DNA of 64,000 nt from Epidermidibacterium keratini (GCF_009834025.1 NZ_CP047156.1:992001-1056000); one strand, 5' to 3'. Counted from the first letter of the stretch, positions 48,312 to 61,403 are shown. The notes: generated by a model not told the origin, from the sequence alone. Program-made: numbers and translations.

Positions 48312-50254
48312 GCGAACCTCACCGCCAGCAGCGCGATGATCACCAGGACCACGCCGCCGAGCATCGACAGGGCATAGCTACGGACGGCGCCGTTCTGAGT
48401 ACGGCGCAGTCGCCCGGATCCGGCGATCAGGCCGCCGGAGAGCCCCTGCACGGCACCGTCGACGCCGCGGTCCTCCAGCCACAAGGAGGCGCGGGTCAGC
48501 GCCAGTCCCGGCTTCTCGAACACCGTCTCGTTGAATCGGTCGCCGTAGAGGTTGGCGCGGGCCGCCGCGACCACGGGGCTGACCTTCGCCGGCGCCGTAC
48601 GCGGCACGTCCTTGCGACCGACGAACAGCCAGGCCAGCACAATGCCGAGCGCGATGAGTCCCATCGTCAGCGCGATGACGATGCCGGTCGGGATCGGCGA
48701 TGCCTCCATCGCAGCCTCCAGCTCGACCGGCTCGCCCACACTCGGGGTGAGCCAGGCGGCGACGTCGAAGACGTTGACCAGCAGGTAGCCACCGGCCAGC
48801 GAGCCGAAGGCCAGGATGATCATCGGGATCGTCATGGTCGGCGGTGACTCGTGCGGGTGCACGCCCTCGTCCCACCGCTTCTTGCCGAAGAACGTCATCA
48901 GCATCAAGCGCGTCATGTAGAAGGCGGTGAGGCCGGCGCCGATCGCGGTCGTGAGACCGAAGATCCAGCCCTTCACCCCGCCCTGGGCAAACGCCATCTC
49001 GATGATGGGGTCCTTGCTGTAGAAGCCGGACAGGAACGGGAAGCCGATCAGTGCCAGGTAACCGAGTCCGAAGGTCACGAAGGTGATCCTCATGTACTTC
49101 CAGAGCCCGCCGAACTTGCGCATGTCGACTTCGTCGTTCATCGCGTGCATCACCGAGCCGGCGCCGAGGAACAGGCCGGCCTTGAAGAAGCCGTGCGCCA
49201 GCAGGTGGATGATGGCGATCGCGTAGACCCCGGGGCCGAGGCCGACAGCCAGGAACATGTAGCCGATCTGGCTGACGGTCGAGTAGGCGAGCACCTTCTT
49301 GATGTCGTCGTAGGCGCATCCGGCGATGCAGCCGTAGAGCAGCGTGACCGCGCCGACGACCGTCACTACAAGCTGGGCCGACTCGCTGGCATCGAAGATC
49401 GGGTTGGCGCGGGCGATCAGGTAGACGCCCGCGGTGACCATGGTGGCGGCGTGGATCAGCGCCGAGACCGGAGTCGGGCCTTCCATCGCGTCCGGCAGCC
49501 AGGCCTGCAGCGGCACCTGGCCGGACTTGCCGCACGCGCCGAGCAGCAGCAGCAGCGCGATGGTGGTGACGACAGCGCCGTTGAGGGTCTCGATGCCGCC
49601 GAAGACCTCGGCGTACGACGTGGTCCCCAGGTGCGACCACATCAGGAAGATCGCCAGCGCCAGGCCGACGTCGCCGACGCGGTTCATGATGAACGCCTTC
49701 TTGGCTGCGGTGGCGGCGGCCTTCTTGTACTGCCAGAAGGCGATCAGCAGGTACGACGCGACGCCGACGCCCTCCCAGCCGAAGTAGAGCGCGACAAACG
49801 AGTTGCCGAGCACCAGCAGCAGCATCGAAGCGACGAAGATGTTGAGGTAGGCAAAGAACCGGCGGCGCCCCTCATCGTGGGACATGTAGCCGATCGAGTA
49901 GATGTGGATCAGCGACCCGACACCGGTGATCAGCAGCACGAAGACGCTGGAGAGCGGGTCGAAGAGTAGGCCCGCCTCGATCTTCAGATCGCCCGACAGC
50001 ACCCAGGTGAACATGTCCAGACTCTGGGCCTTGTCTGCGGTGTTCGTCAGCGAGATGAACATCCAGAGCCCGAGCGCGAACGCGGCGATCACCGAGGCGC
50101 ACCCGAGCAGGTGTCCCCACTTGTCGGCACGCTTGCCAAGCAACAGCAGCGCGATCCCGCTGGCCAGCGGCAGCACGATCAGCAGCCACGACAGGCTAAA
50201 CGGCCCGCTCGCGGCTACCGCTTGCTCGGCGGCAAGCGTCATTGAGGTCGTCAC
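48308..50254 (-). CDS. nuoL: NADH-quinone oxidoreductase subunit L
   Basis: The largest and most distal antiporter-like subunit, 648 residues, with the long lateral helix expected at the C-terminal side. Conserved blocks: NSFVALYFGWEGVGVASYLL, KSGQVPLQAWLPDAMEGPTP, HAATMVTAGVYLIARANPIF and YDDIKKVLAYSTVSQIGYMF. GTG start at 50254 with AAGGGA 6 nt upstream, overlapping the end of nuoK; an ATG at 50242 is possible. Confidence 0.97.
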   Translation of the reverse strand: MTTSMTLAAEQAVAASGPFSLSWLLIVLPLASGIALLLLGKRADKWGHLLGCASVIAAFALGLWMFISLTNTADKAQSLDMFTWVLSGDLKIEAGLLFDPLSSVFVLLITGVGSLIHIYSIGYMSHDEGRRRFFAYLNIFVASMLLLVLGNSFVALYFGWEGVGVASYLLIAFWQYKKAAATAAKKAFIMNRVGDVGLALAIFLMWSHLGTTSYAEVFGGIETLNGAVVTTIALLLLLGACGKSGQVPLQAWLPDAMEGPTPVSALIHAATMVTAGVYLIARANPIFDASESAQLVVTVVGAVTLLYGCIAGCAYDDIKKVLAYSTVSQIGYMFLAVGLGPGVYAIAIIHLLAHGFFKAGLFLGAGSVMHAMNDEVDMRKFGGLWKYMRITFVTFGLGYLALIGFPFLSGFYSKDPIIEMAFAQGGVKGWIFGLTTAIGAGLTAFYMTRLMLMTFFGKKRWDEGVHPHESPPTMTIPMIILAFGSLAGGYLLVNVFDVAAWLTPSVGEPVELEAAMEASPIPTGIVIALTMGLIALGIVLAWLFVGRKDVPRTAPAKVSPVVAAARANLYGDRFNETVFEKPGLALTRASLWLEDRGVDGAVQGLSGGLIAGSGRLRRTQNGAVRSYALSMLGGVVLVIIALLAVRFA

Positions 50255-50263
50255 ATCTATCCC

Positions 50264-50563
50264 TTAGTACTTCAGCAGGTTCGCGTCATCGACCGAGGCC
50301 GAGCGACGGGTCCGGAAGATCGCCATGATGATCGCGAGTCCGACCACGACTTCGGCAGCGGCGACCACCATCACGAAGAACGCGATGAGCTGGCCGTCGA
50401 GCTGGCCGTGCATCCGCGAGAACGTCACCAGGGTCAGGTTGGCGGCGTTGAGCATCAGCTCGACCGACATGAACACCACGATGGCGTTGCGGCGCACGAG
50501 TACGCCGACGACACCGATGGTGAACAGGATCGCCGACAGCACCAGGTAGGCGGCGGGGCTCAT
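50264..50563 (-). CDS. nuoK: NADH-quinone oxidoreductase subunit K
   Basis: A 99-residue three-helix membrane subunit. [20 protein letters not shown], the second helix with [20 protein letters not shown] (conserved Glu of the E-channel) and [20 protein letters not shown] (second Glu) are intact. Its ATG at 50563 overlaps the nuoJ stop by 4 nt. A longer open frame in the same phase runs antisense-free into nuoJ but is not coding. Confidence 0.97.
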   Translation of the reverse strand: MSPAAYLVLSAILFTIGVVGVLVRRNAIVVFMSVELMLNAANLTLVTFSRMHGQLDGQLIAFFVMVVAAAEVVVGLAIIMAIFRTRRSASVDDANLLKY

Positions 50564-51384
50564 GCGCGATCTCCCTGGTTGTCCTCGGTCGGTAGCAGAC
50601 GTCGCGGTGGTACGGCGCCATCGCTGTCGCTGGTGATGAGCTGCCCACCGGGAGGGGCCTGCATCTCCACGCCACGCGCCTGGCTCTCGGGGGCCACTCG
50701 CCCATCGGGCAGCAGTGCGGGGGTGGCGACGGAGTGCGAGTTGGCGAAGACACCGGGTCCGACCAGCGGATACGGGCTCTTGGAGGCGAACCGCTGCAGC
50801 GCGCGCTCCTTCTGGGTGTGCCGACGGTCGCGCTCGATGTGCGCGAGCACCATCGCGCCGATGGTGGCGATGACCAGCAGCGCTCCGGCGACCTCGAAGG
50901 CGAAGAGGTAGTCGGTGAAGATCAGCGCAGCCAGTCCGCGGACGTTGCCGGCGGCCATCTGGTTGATGGTGTCGACGCTGGCGAACTGCTGGCCTTCGGT
51001 CGCGCGGTAGACCGTCACGGCGACGATGACCGCGAAGCCGATGCCGAACCAGGCGGCGTACGCCCGCTGTCCGCGCAGCGTCTCGATCAGCGAGTCGTTG
51101 GAGTCGCGTCCGACCAGCATCAGCACGAAGACGAACAGGATCATGATCGCGCCGGTGTAGACGATGATCTGGACGACGCCGAGGAAGGGCCCGGCCTGAG
51201 CCATGTAGAAGACGCCGAGGCTCAGCATCGTGCCGACGAGCCACAGCGCGGAGTGGATCGCGTTGCGCGAGAAGAGCATGCCCAGAGCACCGAGTACGGC
51301 GACCGGGGCCAGCAGCGCGAAGATCCAGACCTCGCCCTCGCTCATCTGGCCGGCTTCGGCCGCGAGTACCGCTACCGAGCTCAT
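50560..51384 (-). CDS. nuoJ: NADH-quinone oxidoreductase subunit J
   Basis: A 274-residue subunit with five membrane helices at about residues 20-190 ([40 protein letters not shown] containing the flexible helix 3). The last 80 residues are hydrophilic and Pro/Gln-rich, longer than in E. coli (184) but usual in actinobacteria. ATGA overlap with nuoI upstream and nuoK downstream. Confidence 0.96.
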   Translation of the reverse strand: MSSVAVLAAEAGQMSEGEVWIFALLAPVAVLGALGMLFSRNAIHSALWLVGTMLSLGVFYMAQAGPFLGVVQIIVYTGAIMILFVFVLMLVGRDSNDSLIETLRGQRAYAAWFGIGFAVIVAVTVYRATEGQQFASVDTINQMAAGNVRGLAALIFTDYLFAFEVAGALLVIATIGAMVLAHIERDRRHTQKERALQRFASKSPYPLVGPGVFANSHSVATPALLPDGRVAPESQARGVEMQAPPGGQLITSDSDGAVPPRRLLPTEDNQGDRA

Positions 51385-51971
51385 CGCACCGTCTCCTCGG
51401 ACTCGTCACGCTGCGATCCGTCGGTGTTGTAGCGCAACGTTCCGGCCTCGAACTGGCGCTGCAGCTCTGGGCCGTTCACGTAGTAGTCCTTCTCGTCATC
51501 GCCCAGTCGCATGGGATGCGGCGGTGCCTCCATGCCCTCCAGCAGCGGCGACAGCAGCTCGGACTTGGTGAAGATCAGGTCCTGGCGGTTGTCGTCGGCG
51601 AGCTCGTAGTCGTTGCTCATCGTCAGCGAGCGGGTCGGGCACGCCTCGATGCACAGTCCGCAGAAGATGCAGCGCAGGTAGTTGATCTGGTAGACCTTCG
51701 CGTAGCGCTCGCCGGGGCTGAACCGCGCCTCGTCGGTGTTGTTGCCGCCCTCGACGTAGATCGCGTCGGCCGGGCAGGCCCAGGCGCACAGCTCGCACCC
51801 CACGCACTTCTCCAGCCCGTCAGGGTGCCGGTTGAGCACGTGCCGCCCGTGGTAGCGCGGCTTGACGATGTGCTTGACCTCGGGGTACTTGAGGTTGGCG
51901 CCGGGCTTGAAGACCTGCGCCAGGGTGAGCCCGAAGCCTTGCAAGGGCCCGGGCAGGAAGCTCTTAGCCAT
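51381..51971 (-). CDS. nuoI: NADH-quinone oxidoreductase subunit I
   Basis: A 196-residue peripheral subunit holding two [4Fe-4S] clusters (N6a, N6b). Ligands are [20 protein letters not shown] and [20 protein letters not shown]. The ATG at 51971 is chosen because AAGGAG sits 8 nt upstream; it overlaps nuoH by 8 nt. Confidence 0.97.
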   Translation of the reverse strand: MAKSFLPGPLQGFGLTLAQVFKPGANLKYPEVKHIVKPRYHGRHVLNRHPDGLEKCVGCELCAWACPADAIYVEGGNNTDEARFSPGERYAKVYQINYLRCIFCGLCIEACPTRSLTMSNDYELADDNRQDLIFTKSELLSPLLEGMEAPPHPMRLGDDEKDYYVNGPELQRQFEAGTLRYNTDGSQRDESEETVR

Positions 51972-53292
51972 CGGTGGACTCCTTCGATGCGAGCGCGGGC
52001 CGGCCACGACGGGCGCTGACGCGGCCGCGCTGCGAGGTGCCGCCGGCGCGTCCGGACGGCGGTACGACGAGGTTCATCGGCGGGATCGGGAAGGCCGGGT
52101 TGGCGTTGATGTTGTCAATCTCCGGCTTCGCGCGCATGACGTACGACGCGACGCTCGCGAGCACGAGCACGGTGAAGATGCCGATCGCGATCCAGCCCCA
52201 CATCGGCATCTTGTCGCCGTTGTCGTACATCGCGGTGCGGATGAACATCATGAACGTCGTCCAGACCAGCGCGACCGGGATCATGAACTTCCAGCCGAAG
52301 GCCATGAACTGGTCGTAGCGGAAGCGCGGCAGTGCGGCGCGCAGCCAGATGAAGCCCGACAGCAGCAGGCAGGTCTTGCCCAGCCACCACAGCATCGGCC
52401 ACCAGCCCTCGTTGGCCCAGTCGAACAGGTTGAACGGGAACGGTGCCCGCCAGCCGCCGAAGAACATCGTGGTCGCCAGCGCCGACACGGTCACCATGTT
52501 GACGTACTCGGCGAGGAAGAACATCGCGAACTTCATCGAGGAGTACTCGGTGTGGAAGCCACCGACGAGCTCGGACTCGGCCTCGGCGAGGTCGAACGGT
52601 GCGCGGTTGGTCTCGCCCACCATCGCGATCAGGTAGAGGATGGCGCTGACCGGCAGCAGCAGGAAGAACCACGGGCGCTCGGTCTGGGCGTAGACGATCT
52701 CCGAGGTCGACATGGTGCCGGCCCACAGGAAGACGCACACGATGGACAGGCCCATCGCGATCTCGTAGGAGATGATCTGGGCGGTCGAGCGCAGGCCGCC
52801 GATCAGCGGGTACGACGACCCGGACGACCAGCCGGCAAGCAGGATGCCGTAGGCGCCGACGGAGGCGCACGCCAGGATGACGAGTACGCCGACCGGGGTG
52901 TCGGTCAGCTGCAGCGGCGTACGCGTGCCGAAGATGCTGACCATCGGCCCGATCGGGATGACCGCGAACGCCATGAACGCCGGGAAGGCGATGATGACCG
53001 GCGCGATCCAGTAGACCGGCTTGTCGGCCATCTTGGGGATGACCTCTTCTTTGAAGGCCAGCTTGATGCCGTCCATCAGCGACTGCAGCAGACCCGCCGG
53101 GCCGGTGCGGTTGGGGCCCGGGCGCGCCTGCATGAAGCCGATCAGGCGCCGCTCCCACCAGATCATCAGCAGCACGATGACGACCAGCAGGGCGAAGACT
53201 CCGACGGTCTTCAGCGCGATCAGCCAGAACGGGTCGTAGCCGAAGTCGCGCAGGGTCGGGGTGTTAGCCCCCGCGGCAAGCAGGGTGGTCAC
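51964..53292 (-). CDS. nuoH: NADH-quinone oxidoreductase subunit H
   Basis: A 442-residue membrane subunit forming the quinone chamber with NuoB and Nuo[41 protein letters not shown] and [20 protein letters not shown] are the conserved blocks. The C-terminal 60 residues, ending in a basic Arg/Gly/Ser-rich stretch, are cytoplasmic. GTG start overlapping nuoG as GTGA. Confidence 0.97.
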   Translation of the reverse strand: MTTLLAAGANTPTLRDFGYDPFWLIALKTVGVFALLVVIVLLMIWWERRLIGFMQARPGPNRTGPAGLLQSLMDGIKLAFKEEVIPKMADKPVYWIAPVIIAFPAFMAFAVIPIGPMVSIFGTRTPLQLTDTPVGVLVILACASVGAYGILLAGWSSGSSYPLIGGLRSTAQIISYEIAMGLSIVCVFLWAGTMSTSEIVYAQTERPWFFLLLPVSAILYLIAMVGETNRAPFDLAEAESELVGGFHTEYSSMKFAMFFLAEYVNMVTVSALATTMFFGGWRAPFPFNLFDWANEGWWPMLWWLGKTCLLLSGFIWLRAALPRFRYDQFMAFGWKFMIPVALVWTTFMMFIRTAMYDNGDKMPMWGWIAIGIFTVLVLASVASYVMRAKPEIDNINANPAFPIPPMNLVVPPSGRAGGTSQRGRVSARRGRPALASKESTDG

Positions 53293-55733
53293 TTCGCGCC
53301 TCCCGCGGAGATCTGCACAACGGAGCCGACCGGGACCTGCAGGTCACGGCGCAGCCACGAGCCCGGCGACTTCATCGGCACCCAGGCGACCCGGTCGGTC
53401 ATCTCGGTGACGATCAGCGGCAGGCTGATGGCGCCGTGCGGCGAGCTGACCGTGACGAGCTCACCGTCGACCACGCCGACCTCCTGCGCGGTCGCCGGCG
53501 AGAGCCGCACGACCGGGGCGCGCTGCGTGCCGGCGAGGTACTGCTCGCCTTCCTGCAGCGTGCCGTCGTCGAGCAGCTGGTGCCACGACGCCAGGATCGC
53601 GCTGCCGGCCTGCGGGGCCGGCGGCGGTGACGCGTGGGTCGCCGGCTCGGCGGTGGGACGCTGGTCAGTGGTGCCCAGGCGCTCGATCTCGGCGACGACA
53701 GCGTCCGGCACCGGCAGCCCGAGGTTGACGTCCATCTCATCGGCCAGCGAGTGCAGCACGCGCGAGTCCGGCAGCGCGCCGGTGCTGTGGATGGTCAGGT
53801 CGAACTTGCGACGCCGGCCCTCCCAGCTGATGAAGCTTCCGGACTTCTCCACGACCGGGGCGATCGGGAGTACGACGTCGGCCCACTCGGTCACGCTGGA
53901 CGGGCGCTGCTCGATGCTGACGACGAACTTCGAGTTGCGCATCGCCTCGAGCGCCAGCTGCGGGTCGGGAAGGTCGGTGGCATCGACGCCGCCGAACAGC
54001 AGCCCCGCGATCTCACCGTCCCGGGTCGCCTGCAGGATCCCGGTCAGGTCGCGACCGACCTCACCGGGGATCGAGGTGCCCCACACAGTCTCCAACTCGG
54101 CGCGTGCGCCGACGTCGGCGACGAGGCGCCCACCAGGCAGCAGCGAGGGGAGGGTGCCGGCATCGATGCCGCTGCGCTCCCCCGCGCGACGCGGGACCCA
54201 CGCGATGCGCGCGCCAGCGGCGCCGAGCGCCGCCACTCCACGCAGCGCGCCGGGCATCTCGGCCAGGCGCTCGCCGGCGAGCACGATGCAGCCGGCGCCT
54301 AGCCCGTCGGCGATCTCCTTGCCGAAGCCGCCCGCGGTGCGGTCGGCGATGGCCCCGAGCACCGAAGCCTCGGCACCGGGCTGGGTCGCGATCAGCTTGC
54401 CGCCGAGCTTCTGCAGGCCCCAGGTCGCGTACGGCGCGACCGAGTAGACGGCCAGCTCACCCTGGCGGACGGCCCGGCGCAGCCGGGTGAAGATGATCGG
54501 CGACTCCTCTTCCGGATCGAACCCGACGAGTACGACGCTCGTGGCCCGGTCCAGATCGGCGTACGTCACGGCACCGTCGGCTGGGCCGACGGCGGCAACG
54601 TGCGTCGCGAGGAACTCCAGCTCCTCATCGGAGTGCGCCCGGGCCCGCGAGTCGATGTCGTTGGTGCCGAGGGCCACCCGGGCAAACTTCGAGTAGGCGT
54701 AGGCGTCTTCGAGGGTCAGGCGCCCACCGGGCAGTACGCCGACACCGCCGGCGTCGCGCGCGGCACGCAGCCCCTTGGCCGCGACCTCAAGCGCCTCGGG
54801 CCAGCTGGTGGTGACGAGGTTTCCGTCTTCGTCACGGATCATCGGCTCGAGGATGCGCGAGTTGTCCTGGGCGTAGGCGAAGGCGAAGCGGCCCTTGTCG
54901 CAGGTCCACTCCTGGTTGACCTCGGGGTCGTTGCCAGCGAGGCGACGCATGGTCTTGCCACGTCGCCAGTCGGTGCGGATCGCGCAGCCAGAGGCGCAGT
55001 GCTCACACGTCGACGGGGTCGACTGCAGGTCAAACGGACGCGAGCGGAAGCGGTAGTCGGCGCTGGTCAGCGCACCCACCGGGCAGATCTGCACCGTGTT
55101 GCCGGAGAAGTAGGACTGGAACGGCTCGTCTTCATAGATCGCGACCTGCTCCAGCGCGCCGCGGTCAAACAGCTCGATGAACGGATCGCCGGCGATCTGC
55201 TGCGAGAAGCGGGTGCAGCGTGCACACAGCACGCAGCGCTCGCGATCGAGCAGGATCTGGGTGGAGATGTTGATCGGCTTGGGGTAGGTGCGCTTGACGT
55301 CGATGAAGCGCGACTCCGGGCGGCCGCTGGACATCGCCTGGTTCTGCAGGGGGCACTCGCCGCCCTTGTCACAGACCGGGCAGTCCAGCGGGTGGTTGAT
55401 CAGCAGCAGCTCCATGATGCCCTCTTGGGCACGCTCGGCGACCTCGCTGGTCAGCTGGGTGCGCACGACCATGCCCTCGGCGACCTCGATGGTGCAGGCT
55501 GCCTGCGGCTTGGGCATGGGGCGCCCACCCATCTCGATCTCGACCAGGCACTGCCGGCAGGCCCCGATCGGGTCGAGCAGCGGGTGGTCGCAGAACCGCG
55601 GGATCTGGATGCCGACGGTCTCGGCAGCACGGATCACCAGCGTGCCCTGCGGCACCGACACCTTCAGGCCGTCGATGGTCAGGTTGACCATCGTGACGTC
55701 TGTGGTGGCGGGCTGGTTGGCGGTAGTCGTCAT
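53289..55733 (-). CDS. nuoG: NADH-quinone oxidoreductase subunit G
   Basis: An 814-residue peripheral-arm Fe-S protein. An N-terminal [2Fe-2S] domain ([20 protein letters not shown]), then [40 protein letters not shown] with a later [20 protein letters not shown], and a molybdopterin-like domain starting with [20 protein letters not shown]. The C-terminal about 120 residues form a molybdopterin dinucleotide-binding fold remnant. The start is the ATG at 55733 ([15 protein letters not shown]), overlapping nuoF as ATGA; the longer frame is not used. Confidence 0.97.
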   Translation of the reverse strand: MTTTANQPATTDVTMVNLTIDGLKVSVPQGTLVIRAAETVGIQIPRFCDHPLLDPIGACRQCLVEIEMGGRPMPKPQAACTIEVAEGMVVRTQLTSEVAERAQEGIMELLLINHPLDCPVCDKGGECPLQNQAMSSGRPESRFIDVKRTYPKPINISTQILLDRERCVLCARCTRFSQQIAGDPFIELFDRGALEQVAIYEDEPFQSYFSGNTVQICPVGALTSADYRFRSRPFDLQSTPSTCEHCASGCAIRTDWRRGKTMRRLAGNDPEVNQEWTCDKGRFAFAYAQDNSRILEPMIRDEDGNLVTTSWPEALEVAAKGLRAARDAGGVGVLPGGRLTLEDAYAYSKFARVALGTNDIDSRARAHSDEELEFLATHVAAVGPADGAVTYADLDRATSVVLVGFDPEEESPIIFTRLRRAVRQGELAVYSVAPYATWGLQKLGGKLIATQPGAEASVLGAIADRTAGGFGKEIADGLGAGCIVLAGERLAEMPGALRGVAALGAAGARIAWVPRRAGERSGIDAGTLPSLLPGGRLVADVGARAELETVWGTSIPGEVGRDLTGILQATRDGEIAGLLFGGVDATDLPDPQLALEAMRNSKFVVSIEQRPSSVTEWADVVLPIAPVVEKSGSFISWEGRRRKFDLTIHSTGALPDSRVLHSLADEMDVNLGLPVPDAVVAEIERLGTTDQRPTAEPATHASPPPAPQAGSAILASWHQLLDDGTLQEGEQYLAGTQRAPVVRLSPATAQEVGVVDGELVTVSSPHGAISLPLIVTEMTDRVAWVPMKSPGSWLRRDLQVPVGSVVQISAGGAK

Positions 55734-57052
55734 GCGCTCTCCTCCGAGGCGCCTACGAGCTCCGGCTGTTCGCCGGTCTCGTGGAAGGGGCACCCGCCGT
55801 ACTCCAGGTGCAGCAGGTATTCGTCGCGGAAGTTCTTGATCGAGGACTGCGCGCAGGCGACCGCGCCGTCGGCGAGGGCGCAGAACGACCGGCCGCCGAT
55901 GCTGTCGCAGATGTCCAGGATCTGGTCGACCTCCGCGGCCGTGGCCTCGCCGTTTTCGAGCCGCTCGTAGATCTGAACGAGCCAGAAGTTGCCCTCGCGG
56001 CACGGCGTGCACTTGCCGCACGACTCGTGGGCGTAGAACTCGATCCACTTCATCGTGGCGCGCACGTTGCAGTCGCTGTCGTCGAAGATCATCACGGCGC
56101 TGGTGCCGTTGAGCGATCCGGCGGCGGCGACGGAGTCGAAGTCAAGAGGTACGTCGATCTCGGCCGCGGTGAACGACGGCGTCGAGGACCCGCCCGGGGT
56201 CCAGAACTTCAGCTCGTGACCCTCGCGGATGCCGCCGGCCATCTCCAGCAGCTCGCGTAGCGTCGTACCCATCGGCGCTTCGTACTGGCCGGGACGCTTC
56301 ACCCGACCAGACAGCGAGTAGATGCTGGTGCCGGGGCTCTTTTCCGGTCCGAGCTCCTTGTACCAGTCGGCGCCACCGAGCACGATCGAGGGCACGCTGG
56401 CGATGGTGCCCACGTTGTTGACGACGGTGGGCGAGGCGTAGAGGCCGGCGACCGCCGGGAACGGCGGCTTGAGGCGCGGCTGGCCGCGGCGGCCCTCCAG
56501 CGACTCCAGCAGCGCGGTCTCCTCACCGCAGATGTAGGCGCCGGCGCCCGCGTGCACCACGATGTCCAGGTCGAAGCCCGAGCCGAGGATGTCCTTGCCC
56601 AGGAACCCGGCCTCGTAGGCCTCGGCGACCGCGTTGCGCACGCGACGGATCGCATGGATCGCCTCACCGCGGATGTAGATCGCGCAGAAGTGCGAGCGGA
56701 TCGCGTACGAGGCGATGATGCAGCCCTCGATCAGCGCGTGCGGGTCGTTCATCATCAGCGGCAGGTCGCGGCAGGTGCCCGGCTCGCCCTCGTCGGCGTT
56801 GATCACCAGGTACTTCGGCTTCGCGCCCGGTCCGGAGTCGCCCTGCGGCACAAACGACCACTTCATGCCGGTCGGGAAGCCAGCACCGCCGCGACCGCGC
56901 AGTGAGCTGTTCTTGACGAGCTCGATGAGCTCATCCGGGGTCGCTTTGAAAGCCTTGGGCAGCGCCTTGTAGCCGTCCAGGTCGCGGTAGGTCTCGATCG
57001 ACCACGGCCGCTCGGCACCCCAGCGGGCCGACAGCACAGGAGTGAGGGGCAT
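55730..57052 (-). CDS. nuoF: NADH-quinone oxidoreductase subunit F
   Basis: A 440-residue NADH- and FMN-binding subunit. [20 protein letters not shown] is the NADH site, [20 protein letters not shown] and [20 protein letters not shown] the FMN site, and [20 protein letters not shown] the N3 [4Fe-4S] cluster. Coupled to nuoE by a 1-nt overlap (TAATG). Confidence 0.98.
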   Translation of the reverse strand: MPLTPVLSARWGAERPWSIETYRDLDGYKALPKAFKATPDELIELVKNSSLRGRGGAGFPTGMKWSFVPQGDSGPGAKPKYLVINADEGEPGTCRDLPLMMNDPHALIEGCIIASYAIRSHFCAIYIRGEAIHAIRRVRNAVAEAYEAGFLGKDILGSGFDLDIVVHAGAGAYICGEETALLESLEGRRGQPRLKPPFPAVAGLYASPTVVNNVGTIASVPSIVLGGADWYKELGPEKSPGTSIYSLSGRVKRPGQYEAPMGTTLRELLEMAGGIREGHELKFWTPGGSSTPSFTAAEIDVPLDFDSVAAAGSLNGTSAVMIFDDSDCNVRATMKWIEFYAHESCGKCTPCREGNFWLVQIYERLENGEATAAEVDQILDICDSIGGRSFCALADGAVACAQSSIKNFRDEYLLHLEYGGCPFHETGEQPELVGASEESA

Positions 57053-57756
57053 TAGCTCTTCGCCTCTTCCTTCGGTGGAACAGGGGGAATCGCGGTGTCG
57101 AAGTCGGCCTGCGGAGCGACCTCGTTGCGCTCCTGCGCCAACGCGACCCCGCGCAGCGTCGACTCGAGTACGTCGTGGGACTCGAGCTTCTCGCGCAGTA
57201 CGTCGCGGTCGCCGAACCCGGCAAGCTCAAGCTCGGCATCGCGGAACGATGTCAGCCGTCCACCGCGGGTCGGTGCCGGCTTGGCGCCTTCCTGCAGCGC
57301 CGCGACCAGCTCGGTCGCCGACTGAACCGTCTGCTGGTCGAAGAATTCGTAGTTGACGGTCACCACCGGTGCGTAGTCGCACGCCGCCAGGCACTCGGCG
57401 TGCTCCAGGGTGATCGTGCCGTCGGCGGTCGTCTGGTCGTGCCCGACACCGAGGTAGTCCGACAGCGCCTGGTAGATCGCGTCGCCGCCGAGGAACCCGC
57501 ACAGCGTGTTGGTGCAGACGCTGACCAGGTGCTCGCCGGTCGGGCGGCGCTTGTACATCGTGTAGAACGTCGCGACCGCGCCGACCTCGGCCTTGGTGAT
57601 GCCGAGAACGTCCGAACACATCTCGACGCCCTCGGCCGTCACGTAGCCTTCCTCGGCCTGCACCAGGTGCAGCATCGGCAACAGGGCCGAGCGTGACTGC
57701 GGGTATCGCGAGACGATCTCCAGGGCCATCTCGCGGGTCTTCTCACTGAGCGCCAT
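57052..57756 (-). CDS. nuoE: NADH-quinone oxidoreductase subunit E
   Basis: A 234-residue thioredoxin-like subunit holding the N1a [2Fe-2S] cluster. VSVCTNTLCGFLGGDAIYQA and LEHAECLAACDYAPVVTVNY supply the four cysteines. The last about 70 residues are a charged tail ending in Pro/Lys/Glu, longer than in E. coli (166). TAATG overlaps with nuoD and nuoF. Confidence 0.97.
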   Translation of the reverse strand: MALSEKTREMALEIVSRYPQSRSALLPMLHLVQAEEGYVTAEGVEMCSDVLGITKAEVGAVATFYTMYKRRPTGEHLVSVCTNTLCGFLGGDAIYQALSDYLGVGHDQTTADGTITLEHAECLAACDYAPVVTVNYEFFDQQTVQSATELVAALQEGAKPAPTRGGRLTSFRDAELELAGFGDRDVLREKLESHDVLESTLRGVALAQERNEVAPQADFDTAIPPVPPKEEAKS

Positions 57757-59083
57757 TAGCGATCACAACCCCCCATCACGGGATCCAGACTGGCCACGCT
57801 CGCGATGACGTCGGCAAGCAGCCCGCCCTCCGACAGTGCCGGCAGCGCCTGCAGGTTGATGAAGCTGGGCTCGCGCATGTGCACGCGCCACGGCCGGGTC
57901 GAGCCATCGGAGACGACGTGGATGCCGAGCTCGCCGCGCGGTGCCTCGATGGCGACGTACGACTGGCCCGGCGGTACCCGGAAGCCCTCGGTCACCAGCT
58001 TGAAGTGGTGGATAAGGCCCTCCATGGACTGGCCCATGATGTGCTTGATGTGCTCGAGGGAGTTGCCAAGGCCATCGGCGCCGATCGAGAGCTGGGCCGG
58101 CCAGCCGATCTTCTTGTCCTCGACCATGACCGGTCCCGGCTCGAGCGACTCGACCGCCTGGCGGCAGATCCGAAGCGACTCGCGCATCTCCGCGCAGCGC
58201 ACCAAGAAGCGCGACCAGTTATCGCCCGCGTCGTGCACCGGTACGTCGAAGTCGTACTCGTCGTAGGTCAGGTAGGGGTCGGTCTTGCGCAGATCCCACG
58301 GCAGCCCGGCCGAGCGCAGCAGCGGGCCGGTCAGCCCGATCTGCAGCGCACCGGGAACGTTGATGAAGCCGACGTCCTTGAGCCGGTTCTGCCAGATCGG
58401 CTGTCCGCGAAGGAGGCGGTCGACGCCGTCGAACTCCTCCTCCATCTTGTCCGCCCACGCGGTGAACTGAGACTTGAAGTCGCTGGGCAGATCCTGCGCG
58501 ACGCCGCCCGGGCGGATATAGGCGTGGTTCATCCGCAGCCCGGTGATGGCCTCGAGCAGGTCGAGGCAGTAGTTGCGGGCGCGGAAGCCGTTGGTCGCCG
58601 CGGTGGTCGAGCCGAGCTCCATGCCACCGGTGGCCAGCCAGATCCAGTGCGAGCTGATCCGGCAGATCTCCATCGTCAGCACCCGGATGATCTGGGCGCG
58701 GCGCGGTGCCTCGGTGCCCAGCAGATTCTCCACGGCCATGCAGTACGCCGCCTCGTTGAACAGCGGCGACAGGTAGTCGGCGCGGGTCAGGAAGGTGACG
58801 GCCTGGGTGAAGTTGCGGAACTCGACGTTCTTCTCGATGCCGGTGTGCAGGTAGCCGATGACCGCGCGGGCCTTCTCGACCGTCTCGCCGTCGAGGTCGA
58901 CGACGATACGCAGCACGCCGTGCGTCGACGGGTGCTGGGGGCCGAGGTTGACGACGAGGTGCTCTTCCTCGATCGGGTCACCGTCGGCGTCGAACAGGTC
59001 GCTCCAGTCACCGCCGGTGACGGTGTAGACCTTGCCGTCCGTTGTCTGGCGCTGTCCAGCCTGCCTGGTGTTAGTGCTGGCCA

Positions 59084-59084
<1 letters not shown>
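57756..59084 (-). CDS. nuoD: NADH-quinone oxidoreductase subunit D
   Basis: A 442-residue subunit related to hydrogenase large chains, lining the quinone site. VNLGPQHPSTHGVLRIVVDL, GYLHTGIEKNVEFRNFTQAV, NHAYIRPGGVAQDLP and EAPRGELGIHVVSDGSTRPW are intact, including the quinone-binding His of the HPSTHG loop. It overlaps nuoC and nuoE by 1 nt each (TAATG). Confidence 0.98.
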
Positions 59085-60261
<1,177 letters not shown>

Positions 60262-60265
<4 letters not shown>

Positions 60266-60981
60266 GAGCGGCGCGCCACCTCCGTCGACTCACTTGCCTC
60301 GAACGCAGCAAGCTCCTTCTGCAGACTCGGCTGCTCAAGCATCAGCTGCTTGTCGCGGCCCTGCGCCTTGGCATCGAGCCAGTCCTGGCGCAGCTGCTTG
60401 CCCGCGGCGCGCTTGCCCGGGTTGAGGGTGCGCTTGCCGGCGTACCGGATCGAGGAGGGCATCTCGACGTTGAGATCCTCGCCCTTCTCAGCGAGCACCT
60501 TGGCCCGCTTGGCGTTGATCGGCTCGTGCATGACCTTGTGATGCAGCTTCAGGATCGAGTCCAGCAGCATCTCCGGACGCGGCGGGCAGCCCGGCAGGTA
60601 CATGTCAACCGGAACAACGTGATCGACGCCCTGCACGATCGCGTAGTTGTTGAACATGCCGCCGGAGGATGCGCAGACACCCATCGAGATGACCCAGCGC
60701 GGCTCGGGCATCTGGTCGTAGATCTGGCGCAGGACCGGAGCCATCTTCTGGCTCAGTCGACCGGCCACGATCATCAGGTCGGCCTGGCGCGGCGTCGCGG
60801 AGAACCGCTCCATGCCAAACCGCGCGAAGTCGTGCTGCGGACCGCCGGTCGTCATCATCTCGATGGCGCAGCAGGCCAGGCCAAACGTCGCCGGCCACAT
60901 CGAGGACTTGCGGGCGTAGTTGGCGAGCTTCTCCACGCTCGTCAGCAGGATGCCGCTGGGGAGCTTCTCTTCGATTCCCAT
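60262..60981 (-). CDS. nuoB: NADH-quinone oxidoreductase subunit B
   Basis: The 239-residue subunit with terminal cluster N2. [20 protein letters not shown] supplies the unusual adjacent Cys pair, [20 protein letters not shown] and [18 protein letters not shown] the other ligands. The C-terminal 70 residues extend the usual core with a basic tail, as in other actinobacteria. AAGGAGG precedes the ATG; nuoA ends 12 nt upstream. Confidence 0.98.
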
Positions 60982-60993
60982 GCGCGCCCCTCC

Positions 60994-61356
60994 TTAGTTC
61001 CAGTTAAGTCCGCCGCGGCGCCATTCATAGGCGTAGGCGACGAACACGACGACGATGAAGATGAGCATTGCGATGAACCCGAACCACATCACGTCACCAC
61101 TGGCAACGGCGTACGGGTAGATGAAGATCATCTCGACATCGAAGATGATGAACAGCATCGCGGTCAGGTAGTACTTAATCGGGAAACGGCCGTTGGTCAG
61201 CGGCTGGTGCACCGGCTCGATGCCGCACTCGTAGGCGTCGTACTTCGCCTTGTTGTAGCGCTTCGGGCCGACGATCGTCGCCAGACAGACCGAGAACACC
61301 GCAAACCCGAAGGCCAGTACGCCGAGGGCGACCAGCGGAACGTAAAGCGGAAGCAT
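60994..61356 (-). CDS. nuoA: NADH-quinone oxidoreductase subunit A
   Basis: The 120-residue, three-helix membrane subunit. NKAKYDAYECGIEPVHQPLT (the quinone-loop Cys) and FPIKYYLTAMLFIIFDVEMI are the conserved parts. AGGA is 10 nt upstream of the ATG. It is the first of 14 contiguous nuo genes and starts 47 nt after the MenJ-like gene, so it may be read from an upstream promoter as well as its own. Confidence 0.97.
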   Translation of the reverse strand: MLPLYVPLVALGVLAFGFAVFSVCLATIVGPKRYNKAKYDAYECGIEPVHQPLTNGRFPIKYYLTAMLFIIFDVEMIFIYPYAVASGDVMWFGFIAMLIFIVVVFVAYAYEWRRGGLNWN

Positions 61357-61403
61357 CAGCTAGACATCCTTCTTCTGCGCACCAACGCGATCGGTTGAGC
61401 TCA

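Noticed and set aside
50264-51409. 381-codon minus-strand frame ending with NuoK
   Set aside because: Only the last 99 codons are NuoK; the upstream part overlaps nuoJ in another frame and is not coding.
55734-56048. N-terminal extension of nuoG to 919 residues
   Set aside because: The extra 105 residues overlap nuoF out of frame. The ATG at 55733 has the ATGA overlap typical of this operon.
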